55,109 nucleotides of DNA, from contig JAIKXN010000107.1 of NCBI GenBank assembly GCA_024684055.1, positions 1 through 55,109 of the forward strand. Reading direction: 5' to 3'. Of the stretch, positions 18,420-26,953 are shown piece after piece. This DNA comes from Lachnospiraceae bacterium (GTDB taxonomy: Bacteria; Bacillota; Clostridia; Lachnospirales; Lachnospiraceae). Every line of letters begins with the position of its first letter. Positions within the stretch are counted from its first letter, which is position 1. A model generated the notes under the pieces. That model saw only the letters and a program-made list of their open reading frames with translations, searched no databases and was not told the origin of the DNA. The translations under genes were made by a program, and so were the position numbers.

Positions 18420-18786
18420 CCGACTCACCAGCATACATTAGGGCGAACTTGTGGGCAGGCTCTCTTGCTTGGGTTCCTGGTTCCGTGCCGACTCGCAGGC
18501 ATTACATTAGGGCGAACTTGTGGGCAGGCTCTCTTGCTGGTCGCCTCTGCACTAAATTCGAACTTCGTTTCCTGAAACCGACTCGTACTCGCGAACTCGC
18601 TCGCTTCGCTTATGGGCTCAGCTTCGCTCAGACATGCGCTTCGTGCGAGATTGGAAACTCGTTCTCATTAAGTGCCCGACAAATGCTTCGAGAGCTCTGC
18701 CCGACAAATTCGCCACAGCGTTATTTATATGTGAGTCGGCATGGAGGGAATTATAGATGGCAGGCTCTCTTGCTGGTCGCCTCTGC
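18420..18786. repeat. GC-rich intergenic repeat patch
   Basis: A 36-bp sequence occurs identically at 18434-18469 and 18503-18538. The similarity extends upstream to CCGACTC at 18420 and 18488, giving a period of about 69 bp. A 28-bp part of the second copy and its flank (18523-18550) recurs at 18759-18786, ending next to the MATE stop codon. Between them are short nested repeats (two CCCGACAAAT, several CGCTTCGCTT-like strings) and a possible inverted copy of the CCGACTC end near 18731. The patch is clearly richer in G+C than its flanks. It can be read as an ORF, but the composition is not gene-like. Confidence 0.8.
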
Positions 18787-18787
18787 C

Positions 18788-20137
18788 TTAAGATCTGTCA
18801 TATTTGCGTTTGACGATTATGTAGCAAAGGACGTGTACCATGAAGGTCAGTGTCCAGGATATCGGGTATGAATAATAAATGGTCTGTATGGTATGGAATT
18901 GAGGTATCTGGAAGACAGTAGCGAGCCATATAAGGCGAAATACGCATGCACCCATAAGAGATACTATGGCGGGCATTGTCGAATAGCCCAGGCCTCGTAA
19001 CGAGCCTACCATTACGTCCATGATACCGCACAGGAAATAAATGGAGCAGATAATGCCGATTCGTACGCATCCTGCCTCGATTACCTCTGTATTCTTTGTG
19101 TAGATCGACATAAGCTCGTGATCAAAGTAGTGAACAAGAGTACCGAGAAGAAGACCGGTAGAACTTACCAGAAGCAGAGCGATGACGGTGATTTTGTTTA
19201 TCCGCTCTTTCTTTCCGGCGCCGACGTTCTGACTTACAAACGAAATTGCTGCCTGATGGAAAGAGTTCATTGCAACATATACGAAACCTTCGATATTGAT
19301 TGCGGTAGCGTTCCCTGAGATTACGTTATCGTCAAAAAGGTTTACGCTTGACTGAATGAAGACATTTGAAAGTGAAAAAAGCGTACCCTGAAGACCTGCC
19401 GGAAGACCGATTTGTAAGATCTTAAGCATAATGTTTTTGTCGATGTAAAGGTGTTTGATGTTAAAATGAATCTCGTCCTTTTCTCTTATCAGACACAAAA
19501 CGATCAGAAATGCCGATACGAATTCGGATATAACCGTTGCAATGGCAACGCCTGCAACGTCGAGTTTTAATACTATAACGAAAAACAGATTCAGAACTAC
19601 ATTTATTACGCCCGAGATTATCATGAAGATAAGCGGTCGTTTCGTATCACCGACAGCTCTAAGGACCGCACTTCCGAAGTTGTATATCATTACTGCCGGA
19701 ATACCGAGGAAATAAATTCTCAAATATATTGAAGCGAGACGCAGAAGCTCGTTTTTTAATCTCATCCAGCGAAGGAAAGTCGGAGTAAACAGAAAGCCGA
19801 AAATCATGACAAAAATACCGAGAAAAAGGCTGACGGTCATGGCTGTCTGGACCGTTCTGTGGATGTTTTCTTTGTCCAGAGAACCGTAGTATCTTGCGAT
19901 AAGTACATTAACGCCCACGGAAAGACCGATGAAAAGATTTGTAAGAAGGTTTATGAGAGAACCGGTTGAACCCACGGCACCGAGTGATTTTTCACCCGCG
20001 TAATTTCCGACCACAACGATATCGGCAGCATTAAAAAGAAGCTGAAGCATGCTTGAAAGCATCAGCGGAATTGTAAATAAAAGCATTTTGTTGAAAATGG
20101 ACCCTGAACACATGTCCATTTTATTTTTGCCCGTCAT
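18788..20137 (-). CDS. MATE-family multidrug/metabolite efflux transporter
   Basis: This 449-residue protein has about twelve membrane spans in two homologous halves, as in MatE proteins. 'GSIFNKMLLFTIPLMLSSML', 'LFNAADIVVVGNYAGEKSLG' and 'QAAISFVSQNVGAGKKERI' are family-typical. It would export cationic or other organic compounds using an ion gradient; the substrate is unknown. The frame extends upstream to 20182, but the ATG at 20137 has AAGGAGA about 6 nt before it and is preferred. The stop codon directly abuts the last copy of the GC-rich repeat. It appears monocistronic. Confidence 0.93.
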   Translation of the reverse strand: MTGKNKMDMCSGSIFNKMLLFTIPLMLSSMLQLLFNAADIVVVGNYAGEKSLGAVGSTGSLINLLTNLFIGLSVGVNVLIARYYGSLDKENIHRTVQTAMTVSLFLGIFVMIFGFLFTPTFLRWMRLKNELLRLASIYLRIYFLGIPAVMIYNFGSAVLRAVGDTKRPLIFMIISGVINVVLNLFFVIVLKLDVAGVAIATVISEFVSAFLIVLCLIREKDEIHFNIKHLYIDKNIMLKILQIGLPAGLQGTLFSLSNVFIQSSVNLFDDNVISGNATAINIEGFVYVAMNSFHQAAISFVSQNVGAGKKERINKITVIALLLVSSTGLLLGTLVHYFDHELMSIYTKNTEVIEAGCVRIGIICSIYFLCGIMDVMVGSLRGLGYSTMPAIVSLMGACVFRLIWLATVFQIPQFHTIQTIYYSYPISWTLTFMVHVLCYIIVKRKYDRS

Positions 20138-20294
20138 GGTTATCTCCTTGAAAAATAATATGTAATAGTGATAATAGCCCAAAACAGCGAATGATTCAAG
20201 AAAAAAATTGTTTTTATACTTTATTATATTTAGTGATAATGGGTGATGAAAAAGAATTGTGGAAAAAAGGGCTGTTTTGAGGTAAAATAGCTTT

Positions 20295-21002
20295 ATGGTT
20301 GGTAAGTTTTATAAAAGAATAACGATTATCGCTGCTGCGATCTTTTTCGCGGTACTTATAACGTCTTGCGTTATTCTTGGATTAAAAAATGATAAAAAGG
20401 TTTCAGCGACAAAACTGAGCGAACTTGAAGAGCCGATAGAGGCAGTAAATGAGACCGATTCTGTTGCGGAGCTGGCTTCTGTCGAAGAAAAGCCTAATTT
20501 TTCTGTGTTTCTTTATCCGGAATCTTCCAAATCTATGGTAGTCAGAACTCCGGAAATTCCCGCCTTAACAAGTGAAAACAGTCAAAACGATGTTGATTTT
20601 TCAATGACGGAAGCAGTGTATACAGTCTGTGCCGATGAACTTGTGGAATGGGCTTTCAGAGCCTATAACGAAGAATGGGAATATGTTACTGCGGGATGTG
20701 AGGAAGGACATGTTGATTGCTCGGGACTCATCAAATCCTGCGTTGGAATTTGTGCCAGAGGAACCGAGGAACTTCTGGCTGAATCGGAGCTTAAAGGTGA
20801 AATCAGCACCATACCCGATATTCCGGGGCTTGGAGTATACATGAGCGGACATGTCGGAATTTACGTTGGCGGCGGTATGGTAATCGATGCAAGAACAGAA
20901 GATTCGGGTGTCGGATATGACGCAGTGGACTACGAAGCATGGACTGACTGGTTTGAAATTAAAGGCGTGGATTATTCCAAATATTCTGTCGATTTTGAGT
21001 AA
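20295..21002 (+). CDS. Membrane-anchored NlpC/P60-family peptidase
   Basis: This 235-residue protein has an N-terminal signal anchor (about 9-30) and an acidic spacer. From about residue 110 an NlpC/P60 domain follows: catalytic Cys142 in 'HVDCSGLIKS' and His186 in 'MSGHVGIYVGGG'. The third polar position would be Asp198 in 'VIDAR' instead of the more usual His/Asn. Such enzymes cleave peptide bonds in cell-wall stem peptides. GAGGT lies about 11 nt before ATG 20295. The span contains 'ITSC', so a lipoprotein is possible, but the Cys is followed by more hydrophobic sequence. Confidence 0.83.
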   Translation: MVGKFYKRITIIAAAIFFAVLITSCVILGLKNDKKVSATKLSELEEPIEAVNETDSVAELASVEEKPNFSVFLYPESSKSMVVRTPEIPALTSENSQNDVDFSMTEAVYTVCADELVEWAFRAYNEEWEYVTAGCEEGHVDCSGLIKSCVGICARGTEELLAESELKGEISTIPDIPGLGVYMSGHVGIYVGGGMVIDARTEDSGVGYDAVDYEAWTDWFEIKGVDYSKYSVDFE

Positions 21003-21016
21003 TCATGAATATTATA

Positions 21017-21131
21017 AGAATCTGAAACCGAAGTAATTAAGCATATGTTAATTGTGTCCGAAACAGTTGTTGAATGGAATATAGTTTGAAGAATCTGAAA
21101 CAGAAGCAATTGAGTATATGTTGAATGTGCC
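21017..21131. repeat. Imperfect direct repeat downstream of NlpC gene
   Basis: About 42 bp at 21017-21059 recur at 21090-21131 with roughly seven differences, period about 73 bp, starting 15 bp after a stop codon. Both begin AGAATCTGAAAC. Confidence 0.7.
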
Positions 21132-21179
21132 ATAATCAGAGGGACAGGCAATCGGATTGATTTGAACAGATGCAGATCA

Positions 21180-21206
21180 GATCGGGTATATACCCGGTCT
21201 TTTTTT
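21180..21206 (+). terminator. Terminator after NlpC/P60 gene
   Basis: A nearly palindromic 9-bp stem (21180-21188 with 21191-21199, tight loop, probably opening to 4 nt) is followed by seven T residues (21200-21206). Confidence 0.82.
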
Positions 21207-21280
21207 GTTTAATAAATTTTGCAGCGGAAGAGGAAGTAACTGCGTGCATTGCAAATATTTTTACGAAAAACAGGTTAGGG

Positions 21281-21309
21281 TTGACAAACCGAATCGGCGA
21301 GAATATTAT
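21281..21309 (+). promoter_or_regulatory. Strong sigma-A-type promoter of ABC exporter operon
   Basis: Perfect TTGACA (21281-21286), 17-bp spacer, TATTAT (21304-21309). This is one of the best promoter matches in the window and lies about 265 bp before the ATPase gene, leaving a long leader. Confidence 0.75.
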
Positions 21310-21317
21310 ATTAAACG

Positions 21318-21335
21318 ATTAAGCAAACGCTTAAT
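21318..21335. promoter_or_regulatory. Operator-like palindrome 1 (ATTAAGC-4-GCTTAAT)
   Basis: A perfect 7-bp inverted repeat with a 4-bp centre overlaps the predicted transcription start of the strong promoter. Its position and form are typical of a TetR- or GntR-type repressor operator; no such regulator is encoded nearby. Confidence 0.5.
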
Positions 21336-21489
21336 TGTATTGAAGCAAAATTATTTTCTGGGCAAAAACATTTATTACTGATGAAAAAATAATGGCCCTT
21401 ATTTTTCTTTTTTAGAAAAATAAAAATGCGTAATCTACGGGATTTTAAATTGAGAGGCTATCGCATCAGGGCTTATGATAAATATACAA

Positions 21490-21505
21490 TTAAACGTTCG
21501 TTTAA
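21490..21505. promoter_or_regulatory. Operator-like palindrome 2 (TTAAACG-2-CGTTTAA)
   Basis: A perfect 7-bp inverted repeat with a 2-bp centre, about 70 bp before the ATPase start codon. It is of the same general style as palindrome 1 but not identical. A repressor site or a small RNA hairpin are both possible. The rest of the 574-bp gap (21003-21576) holds the repeats, terminator and promoter listed separately, and no gene that I can see. Confidence 0.45.
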
Positions 21506-21576
21506 ATGATTCCATGGAAAACAAAGTATAAAAAGACAGAAAAAGTAAGAAGAAATAAAAAAATGAGGAGGCAGTT

Positions 21577-22293
21577 ATGTCAGAACAGGAAAGAAAATTC
21601 TTGGAAATAGTTGATCTGAAGAAAGGCTTCGGAAGCGGAGATACCAGACAGGAAGTATTGAAAGGAATGAATTTTACGGTATCAAAAGGCGAGTTTTGTG
21701 TACTGCTTGGACCTTCGGGAAGCGGAAAATCCACACTTCTTAACATTATCGGCGGAATCGACAACGCGGATTCCGGTTATATCTCGATAAACGGCGACAA
21801 ACTTCGCGACATGGGAGAAAAAGGTCTGACGAAATACAGGAGAAAGCATCTCGGTTATGTGTTTCAGATGTACAACCTCATCCCAAATCTAAATGTAAAA
21901 GAAAACGTCGAAGTCGGAGCATACCTTTCCGACAATCCTCTGGAAATCGATGAATTACTTGAGACTTTAGGTCTTTTCAAACACAGATACAAACTTCCGA
22001 ATCAGCTTTCGGGCGGACAGCAGCAGAGAGTTTCTATAGGACGCGCGATAGTAAAGAATCCGGACATTTTGCTTTGCGACGAACCCACAGGAGCACTTGA
22101 TTACAATACCTCAAAGGAAATATTGAAACTTATCGAGGATGTTAATCAAAAATACGGAAATACGGTCATCATGGTTACACACAATGAGGAAATCAGAAAG
22201 ATGGCAGACCACGTGATCAAATTGAGAGACGGCATTGTTCGTCATAATGATATGAACGAAAACAAGATATCTGCCACGGAACTTGAGTGGTAG
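21577..22293 (+). CDS. ABC transporter ATP-binding protein, MacB/LolD class
   Basis: This 238-residue protein is a single nucleotide-binding domain: Walker A 'GPSGSGKSTLL' (about residue 46), Q-loop 'GYVFQMYNLIPNLNVKENVE', signature 'LSGGQQQRVSIGRAIV', Walker B 'ILLCDEPTGALD' and the switch His in 'VTHNE'. This class drives FtsX-fold permeases that act on envelope lipids, peptides or antimicrobial compounds rather than classic export. AGGAGG precedes ATG 21577. Its partner is the large permease 213 bp downstream. Confidence 0.95.
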   Translation: MSEQERKFLEIVDLKKGFGSGDTRQEVLKGMNFTVSKGEFCVLLGPSGSGKSTLLNIIGGIDNADSGYISINGDKLRDMGEKGLTKYRRKHLGYVFQMYNLIPNLNVKENVEVGAYLSDNPLEIDELLETLGLFKHRYKLPNQLSGGQQQRVSIGRAIVKNPDILLCDEPTGALDYNTSKEILKLIEDVNQKYGNTVIMVTHNEEIRKMADHVIKLRDGIVRHNDMNENKISATELEW

Positions 22294-22506
22294 AAGACAA
22301 GAAAAGGCAAAAGATGCTTTCTGCAGAACCAGAATGGCAGGCAACAGGATAATGAAAAAACTGCTGCAGTAATAAAGTAGTGACAGAAATAAAAAAACTG
22401 CCGGAATAATTTGAATTGCAGAAAACATGAAAGAAAAATGTGGCAGAGAATTAGTATAGCAGCAGAACAGAAAATGAAAAAAATGATTTGGAACAGGGAA
22501 TGAGAT

Positions 22507-25284
22507 ATGAATGAAAAGAAGAAAAGAAATAGAATAAATCCGCTTATAAAGAGAGTTCCGAAAGAACTTCTCGGAGAGTGGAGAAAATATCTGGTAATAT
22601 TTTTACTCCTTTCGATGACGATCGGGTTTGTTTCCGGAATGTATGTGGCAAACCACAGCATGCTGATTTCCATCGCGAATGCGAACAGGGATAACAAACT
22701 TGAGGACGGACATTTTGAACTTGAAAACAGAGCTTCAGACGAACTCATAAAAGATATCGAATCGGGCGAAAAAGTTGATCTGAGAGCGTATTTTATCGAC
22801 GAGGCTCACAAAGAAATAGATGAAAAGATCGAGGAGGAAGCTCCGAAAACTCTTAAAGAAGAAGTCGAAAAAGAAGTAAGAAAAAAAGTTGAAGAAGAAA
22901 TAACGAAAAACGTTACCGATGCGGTAAATGAAGCACTTGCTCCTTACGCCGATTTTATGACCGAAGAAGATAAACAGGCAAAAATCGACGAAGCCGTAAA
23001 TGAAGCGATGGACGAGAACTACGAAAAAACAGTTAAAGAAGTTCTTCCCGAAGCCATCGACGAAGCGCTTAAAAGTGAAGAATACCTGGAGGAAAAAGAA
23101 AAGGCAAGAAAAGAAGCTTACGAAGAAGCCGAAGATGAGATAAACAAAGAGTTTGATAAACAGGATGCAAAGAAATCCAAATCAACACTTGAAGCGGAAA
23201 AGAACTTCGAAGTGACTCCGGTTAAACTTTACGAAAACTTTTATAAAGATGTTACTGAAGATAATGACCTGGATGGCAACTCAGACGGCAAAGTCAGAAT
23301 CTATCCGATAAATAACGAAATCAACCTGGCAAGTTTTCACGAAGGCAGAATGCCGGAAAAAGACGATGAAATTGCTATCGACAGAATGCATGCAGACAAC
23401 ATGAATCTTAAATTGGGCGACAGGATAAATGTCGGCGGAAAAGAATATGAGATTACAGGTCTTCTTGCATATGTCAATTATGCCACCCTTCATGAGAAGA
23501 ACACGGACCTGATGTTTGATGCGATAAGTTTCGACGTTGCCATGGTTACAAAAGATGCATGGGAGAGCACCAAAGGAAAGACGCATTATACATACGCGTT
23601 TAAATATGCCGATTCGTTTGAGAATGAATCGGAGCAGAAGAAAATGTCGGATGATTTCATGTCCGCACTCATTACACAGAGCGTAAAGGCTGAAAACGAT
23701 CTTGAAGATTATGTTCCCGAATACCTTAATCAGGCGGTTCATTTTGCACCCGACGATATGGGTTCCGACAAGGAAATGGGAGGAGTGCTGCTCTATATCC
23801 TCATCCTTGTTCTTGGCTTTGTATTCGCACTTACGATCATGTCGACGATCACAAGAGAATCAACAGTTATCGGTACTCTGAGAGCATCGGGATATACAAA
23901 ATGGGAACTTATCATTCATTATATGTCCGTACCGGTTGCCGTTACTTTATTCTCAGCCTTGATCGGAAACATTCTCGGATATACTCTTTTTAAGAATATC
24001 GTGGTAGGCATGTATTTCAACAGTTACAGCCTTCCACCTTACAAAACTTACTGGTATTACGAAGCTTTTGCAAAGACAACCATAGTTCCCGTAATACTTA
24101 TGATCCTTATAAACTTTGTTACGGTGGCTTATATGTTAAGACTTTCTCCTCTTAAGTTTATAAGAAAAGACCTCAAAACATCCAAACGGAAAAAAGCGAT
24201 CAGACTTCCGAGAATTAAATTTTTTAAAAGATTCAGACTCAGAGTTTTATTACAGAATATACCCAATTATATCGTTCTTTTCGCAGGAATATTCTTTGTA
24301 CTCTTCCTAATGGCTTTCGCATTCGGTCTGCCGTCGACTCTTAACAATTATCAGGAGCATGCAACAGACGATATGTTTGCAAAGTATCAGTATGTTTTGA
24401 AATCAACGGAAGATGAGGACGGAAACGAAATTACAACAGAGGTTGCAAATGCAGAGAAATTCAGCATGAATACTTTGTATACTGTTGACGGCATACGTGT
24501 GAATGAGCCGATCGGCATCTACGGTCTTGCTGCCGACAGCAGATGTATACCGCTTAATAACAGAGTATCCGGAAACGAAGTACTGGTATCAAGTTCCTAT
24601 GCGGAGAAATTCAGGCTTAATGTCGGAGACAGCATAAAACTTAAAGAAAAATATAATGACAATGAATACGAATTTAAAATAGTCGGAACATATGAATACA
24701 TAAGCGGACTCGCACTCTTCATGTCACTTGACGGTTTCAATGAAACTTTCGGAAATCCGGAGGGGGCGTTTAACGGTTTTCTTTCAAATGAGGAAATAAA
24801 AGACATCGATCCCGATTACATAGCGATGACGATTACCGAAGACGACATCTTAAAAGTTTCAAAGCAGCTCAATCACTCGATGGGTGCTTACATGGATTAC
24901 TTTAAGGCAGTATGTCTGTTGTTTGCTTTCATCCTTATATATCTTCTGACCAAAGTAATTGTTGAAAAGAACGAGAACTCCATTTCGATGGTTAAGATTC
25001 TCGGATACTATAACGGTGAAATAGCTTCGCTTTATCTTTTAACCACGACAATGATGGTAATAATATCCGCAGTCGTTTCATCGATACTTGGAACCAAGGC
25101 ACTTGAACTCGTATGGACTGTCATACTTAACGGAATGGACGGATGGCTTCCGGCATACGTTCCCGTTTCAAGTTATGTATATATGGTAATTATGGTTATT
25201 ATCGCATATTTATTCGTAATGCTCATTGATTATCGAAGAATCAAAAAAGTGCCCATGGATCAGGCATTAAAGAATGTTGAATAA
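22507..25284 (+). CDS. FtsX-like ABC permease with large extracytoplasmic coiled coil
   Basis: This 925-residue permease has a first span at about residues 27-47 and a large outer domain before the first FtsX module ('GVLLYILILVLGFVFALTIM', about 427-446). A second outer domain and a final three-span FtsX module ('AVCLLFAFILIYLLTKVIV') complete the MacB/YtrF-type layout. Unusual is a Glu/Lys/Ala-rich coiled coil at about residues 97-235, which would project from the membrane. Such proteins couple ATP hydrolysis to movement of the outer domain (mechanotransmission), or export or detoxify peptides; the cargo is unknown. There is only a weak ribosome site before ATG 22507. The 213-bp gap before it has no recognisable gene and repeated CTGCAG-type words. 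Confidence 0.87.
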   Translation: MNEKKKRNRINPLIKRVPKELLGEWRKYLVIFLLLSMTIGFVSGMYVANHSMLISIANANRDNKLEDGHFELENRASDELIKDIESGEKVDLRAYFIDEAHKEIDEKIEEEAPKTLKEEVEKEVRKKVEEEITKNVTDAVNEALAPYADFMTEEDKQAKIDEAVNEAMDENYEKTVKEVLPEAIDEALKSEEYLEEKEKARKEAYEEAEDEINKEFDKQDAKKSKSTLEAEKNFEVTPVKLYENFYKDVTEDNDLDGNSDGKVRIYPINNEINLASFHEGRMPEKDDEIAIDRMHADNMNLKLGDRINVGGKEYEITGLLAYVNYATLHEKNTDLMFDAISFDVAMVTKDAWESTKGKTHYTYAFKYADSFENESEQKKMSDDFMSALITQSVKAENDLEDYVPEYLNQAVHFAPDDMGSDKEMGGVLLYILILVLGFVFALTIMSTITRESTVIGTLRASGYTKWELIIHYMSVPVAVTLFSALIGNILGYTLFKNIVVGMYFNSYSLPPYKTYWYYEAFAKTTIVPVILMILINFVTVAYMLRLSPLKFIRKDLKTSKRKKAIRLPRIKFFKRFRLRVLLQNIPNYIVLFAGIFFVLFLMAFAFGLPSTLNNYQEHATDDMFAKYQYVLKSTEDEDGNEITTEVANAEKFSMNTLYTVDGIRVNEPIGIYGLAADSRCIPLNNRVSGNEVLVSSSYAEKFRLNVGDSIKLKEKYNDNEYEFKIVGTYEYISGLALFMSLDGFNETFGNPEGAFNGFLSNEEIKDIDPDYIAMTITEDDILKVSKQLNHSMGAYMDYFKAVCLLFAFILIYLLTKVIVEKNENSISMVKILGYYNGEIASLYLLTTTMMVIISAVVSSILGTKALELVWTVILNGMDGWLPAYVPVSSYVYMVIMVIIAYLFVMLIDYRRIKKVPMDQALKNVE

Positions 25285-25379
25285 ATTTTTAAAACAATGC
25301 GATAAAAAAACCGATTTCTAAAAAAAGCAGTAAAAACATAAAAGAACATTGTAAAAAAACTCATTTACCTGACAAAACG

Positions 25380-25420
25380 GCCCCTCTTTAAAATACATTA
25401 TGTATTAAAGAGGGGCTTGT
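25380..25420 (+). terminator. Terminator of ABC exporter operon
   Basis: A long 17-bp stem with a two-base A bulge (left arm 25380-25398, right arm 25400-25416) is GC-rich at its base and followed by a T-rich stretch. Confidence 0.78.
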
Positions 25421-25437
25421 TTCTGAGTATAAATTTA

Positions 25438-25585
25438 TCGAAAATCCAATCCTTTTTATCAAACAGAAATCATTTGGTGAATCTTATCGGAAATTCTGAT
25501 CAATCTCGAAATCCAATCTTTTTTATCAAACAGAAATCATTTAGTTAATCTTATTAGAAATTCTGATCGATCTCGAAATCCATTT
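25438..25585. repeat. 67-68 bp tandem repeat overlapping the 3' end of the GH5 gene
   Basis: Copy 1 is 25438-25505 and copy 2 is 25506-25572, with about nine differences; a short third copy starts at 25573. Copy 2 contains the stop codon of the minus-strand GH5 gene and the third lies fully inside its coding end. The extra copies thus look like duplications of the gene's 3' terminus. Confidence 0.85.
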
Positions 25586-26546
25586 CTTTGTAATTCCACA
25601 CACAACGTCCGATGTTGTATTTGTCGGCAATTGCATGGAAGTCGTGAAACCATTTCACGGCTTCGTTTTTATCTGCGCGGTCGATTACACCATACTCGCC
25701 GCAGTAAAGAGGGACGTCTCGGTCCTTTGAAACCTGAATTGCTTCTTCGAAAAGTTTTTCGAAAAATCTTTCATCGGGACACTCATTCGGATCTTTGTCT
25801 TTGAAAGAAGCATATGCCTGGCAAAGATATTTCTGACTTAATTCTTCATACTTTGAAAAAGGCATCTTGTAATCACAGCGGAAAGAAGTATCCATTGTTT
25901 CGATCCAGTACGCACCCTGATGAGTGAAAAGAAGGGGTTCGTAGCAGTGGAATGTATAAATGATCTTATCGTCATAAGGTGCTTCGAGATCCTTAACGGC
26001 TTCAAGGCTGTTATTGTAGTAGCCGCCGACTATGATGCGGATATCGGAAGAATACTCACGAATTATTTTTATACAGTTCTTTGCTATCTCGTTCCACTTG
26101 TCGCAGTATTCTTTTTTTGTTACCTCATTAAGGAGTTCAAAAGTGAGAAATTCATGGTATTTTGAATATCTTTTTGCAAACTCGGTCCAGATGAAATAGA
26201 AAACTTTCTGGTATTCATCGCTTTCGAAAAATCCTTTTTCGCCGTGGAAAGGATCGAATGAATAACCGGGTGTGCGGTGAAGATCGAGAATCATGTTGAG
26301 ATTGTATTTTTTGCACATTTCAATTGCAAAATCTATATATCCGAAACCTTCTTCCTTAACTGAAAAATCTTTGTTTAAGAAAAGGTCGTAGTCAACGGGA
26401 ATTCTGACATGGTCGAATTCTCTCCCGGAAACATTTGCAAAATCTTTTTCGGTAATGAAAGTATCATATCTTTCTTTTGTGTGGTCGCACTGTGAGAGCC
26501 AGCCGCCGAAATTTACCCCACGATTATAGCCTTCAAATTTTCTCAT
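25554..26546 (-). CDS. Glycoside hydrolase family 5-like glycanase (cytoplasmic)
   Basis: This 330-residue TIM-barrel enzyme has no signal peptide. It carries 'NRGVNFGGWLSQ' at the N-terminus, 'HVRIPVDYDLF', 'LDLHRTPGY', the acid/base Glu of 'ELLNEVT' (E141), 'YTFHCYEPLLFTHQG' and the nucleophile Glu of 'LYCGEYGV' (E284). These are clan-A/GH5 hallmarks close to exo-beta-1,3-glucanase or endoglucanase-like GH5 members. It probably cleaves imported beta-glucan fragments. The frame extends to 26597, but the ATG at 26546 has GGAGG 5-9 nt upstream. The exact specificity and subfamily are uncertain. Its 3' end lies inside a tandem repeat. Confidence 0.88.
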   Translation of the reverse strand: MRKFEGYNRGVNFGGWLSQCDHTKERYDTFITEKDFANVSGREFDHVRIPVDYDLFLNKDFSVKEEGFGYIDFAIEMCKKYNLNMILDLHRTPGYSFDPFHGEKGFFESDEYQKVFYFIWTEFAKRYSKYHEFLTFELLNEVTKKEYCDKWNEIAKNCIKIIREYSSDIRIIVGGYYNNSLEAVKDLEAPYDDKIIYTFHCYEPLLFTHQGAYWIETMDTSFRCDYKMPFSKYEELSQKYLCQAYASFKDKDPNECPDERFFEKLFEEAIQVSKDRDVPLYCGEYGVIDRADKNEAVKWFHDFHAIADKYNIGRCVWNYKEMDFEIDQNF

Positions 26547-26953
26547 AAATCCTCCGAATTTTAATAAAATGAATATCCGTTTCGGATAAAAAAACATTCA
26601 AGCTGAAATGCTGCTTAACTGAAAGCAGACACCAAATGGCAGAAAAATTTACTTTTGTCAGAATGATGGGAGCAGATGCTCTGCCCAAAAGCTTGATTCC
26701 CCATAAATCTTACATTAACAGAATACAGAAAAAGAATGAAATAATATATAAAAATCATGACCATTATGACAATATGATGATGTATATATTTTACCGGAAT
26801 ACTGAGAAAATTTAAAGAAAAAAGAAAAAAACATAGGAACATAAGAAAAAGCATAAGTCTGCAAAAGATTTAAAATGCATAAAAATATTTTACAGAGTTA
26901 AGGTTCGTTTAAGTTTCAGATTATATACTCTTTTCAGAAAGAGAGGAAAAGGT
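26547..26953. other. AT-rich intergenic region, GH5 / VTC module
   Basis: This 407-bp divergent intergenic region is very AT-rich. I see no gene. A TATACT at 26924-26929 could be a -10 for the VTC operon but lacks a convincing -35. The ten bases GTTCGTTTAA at 26903-26912 match one half of palindrome 2 at 21496-21505; this may be chance. Confidence 0.5.

Noticed and set aside
18449-18871. 140-codon open frame through the GC-rich repeat patch
   Set aside because: It is made largely of the repeats, overlaps the MATE gene and has no convincing start signal or protein-like composition.
21318-21335. CcpA catabolite-responsive element
   Set aside because: The palindrome contains a central AACG but lacks the flanking TG...CA of the cre consensus; a different repressor type fits better.
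22294-22506. Small gene between the exporter ATPase and permease
   Set aside because: No open frame with a ribosome site and plausible protein composition was seen; only repeated short words.
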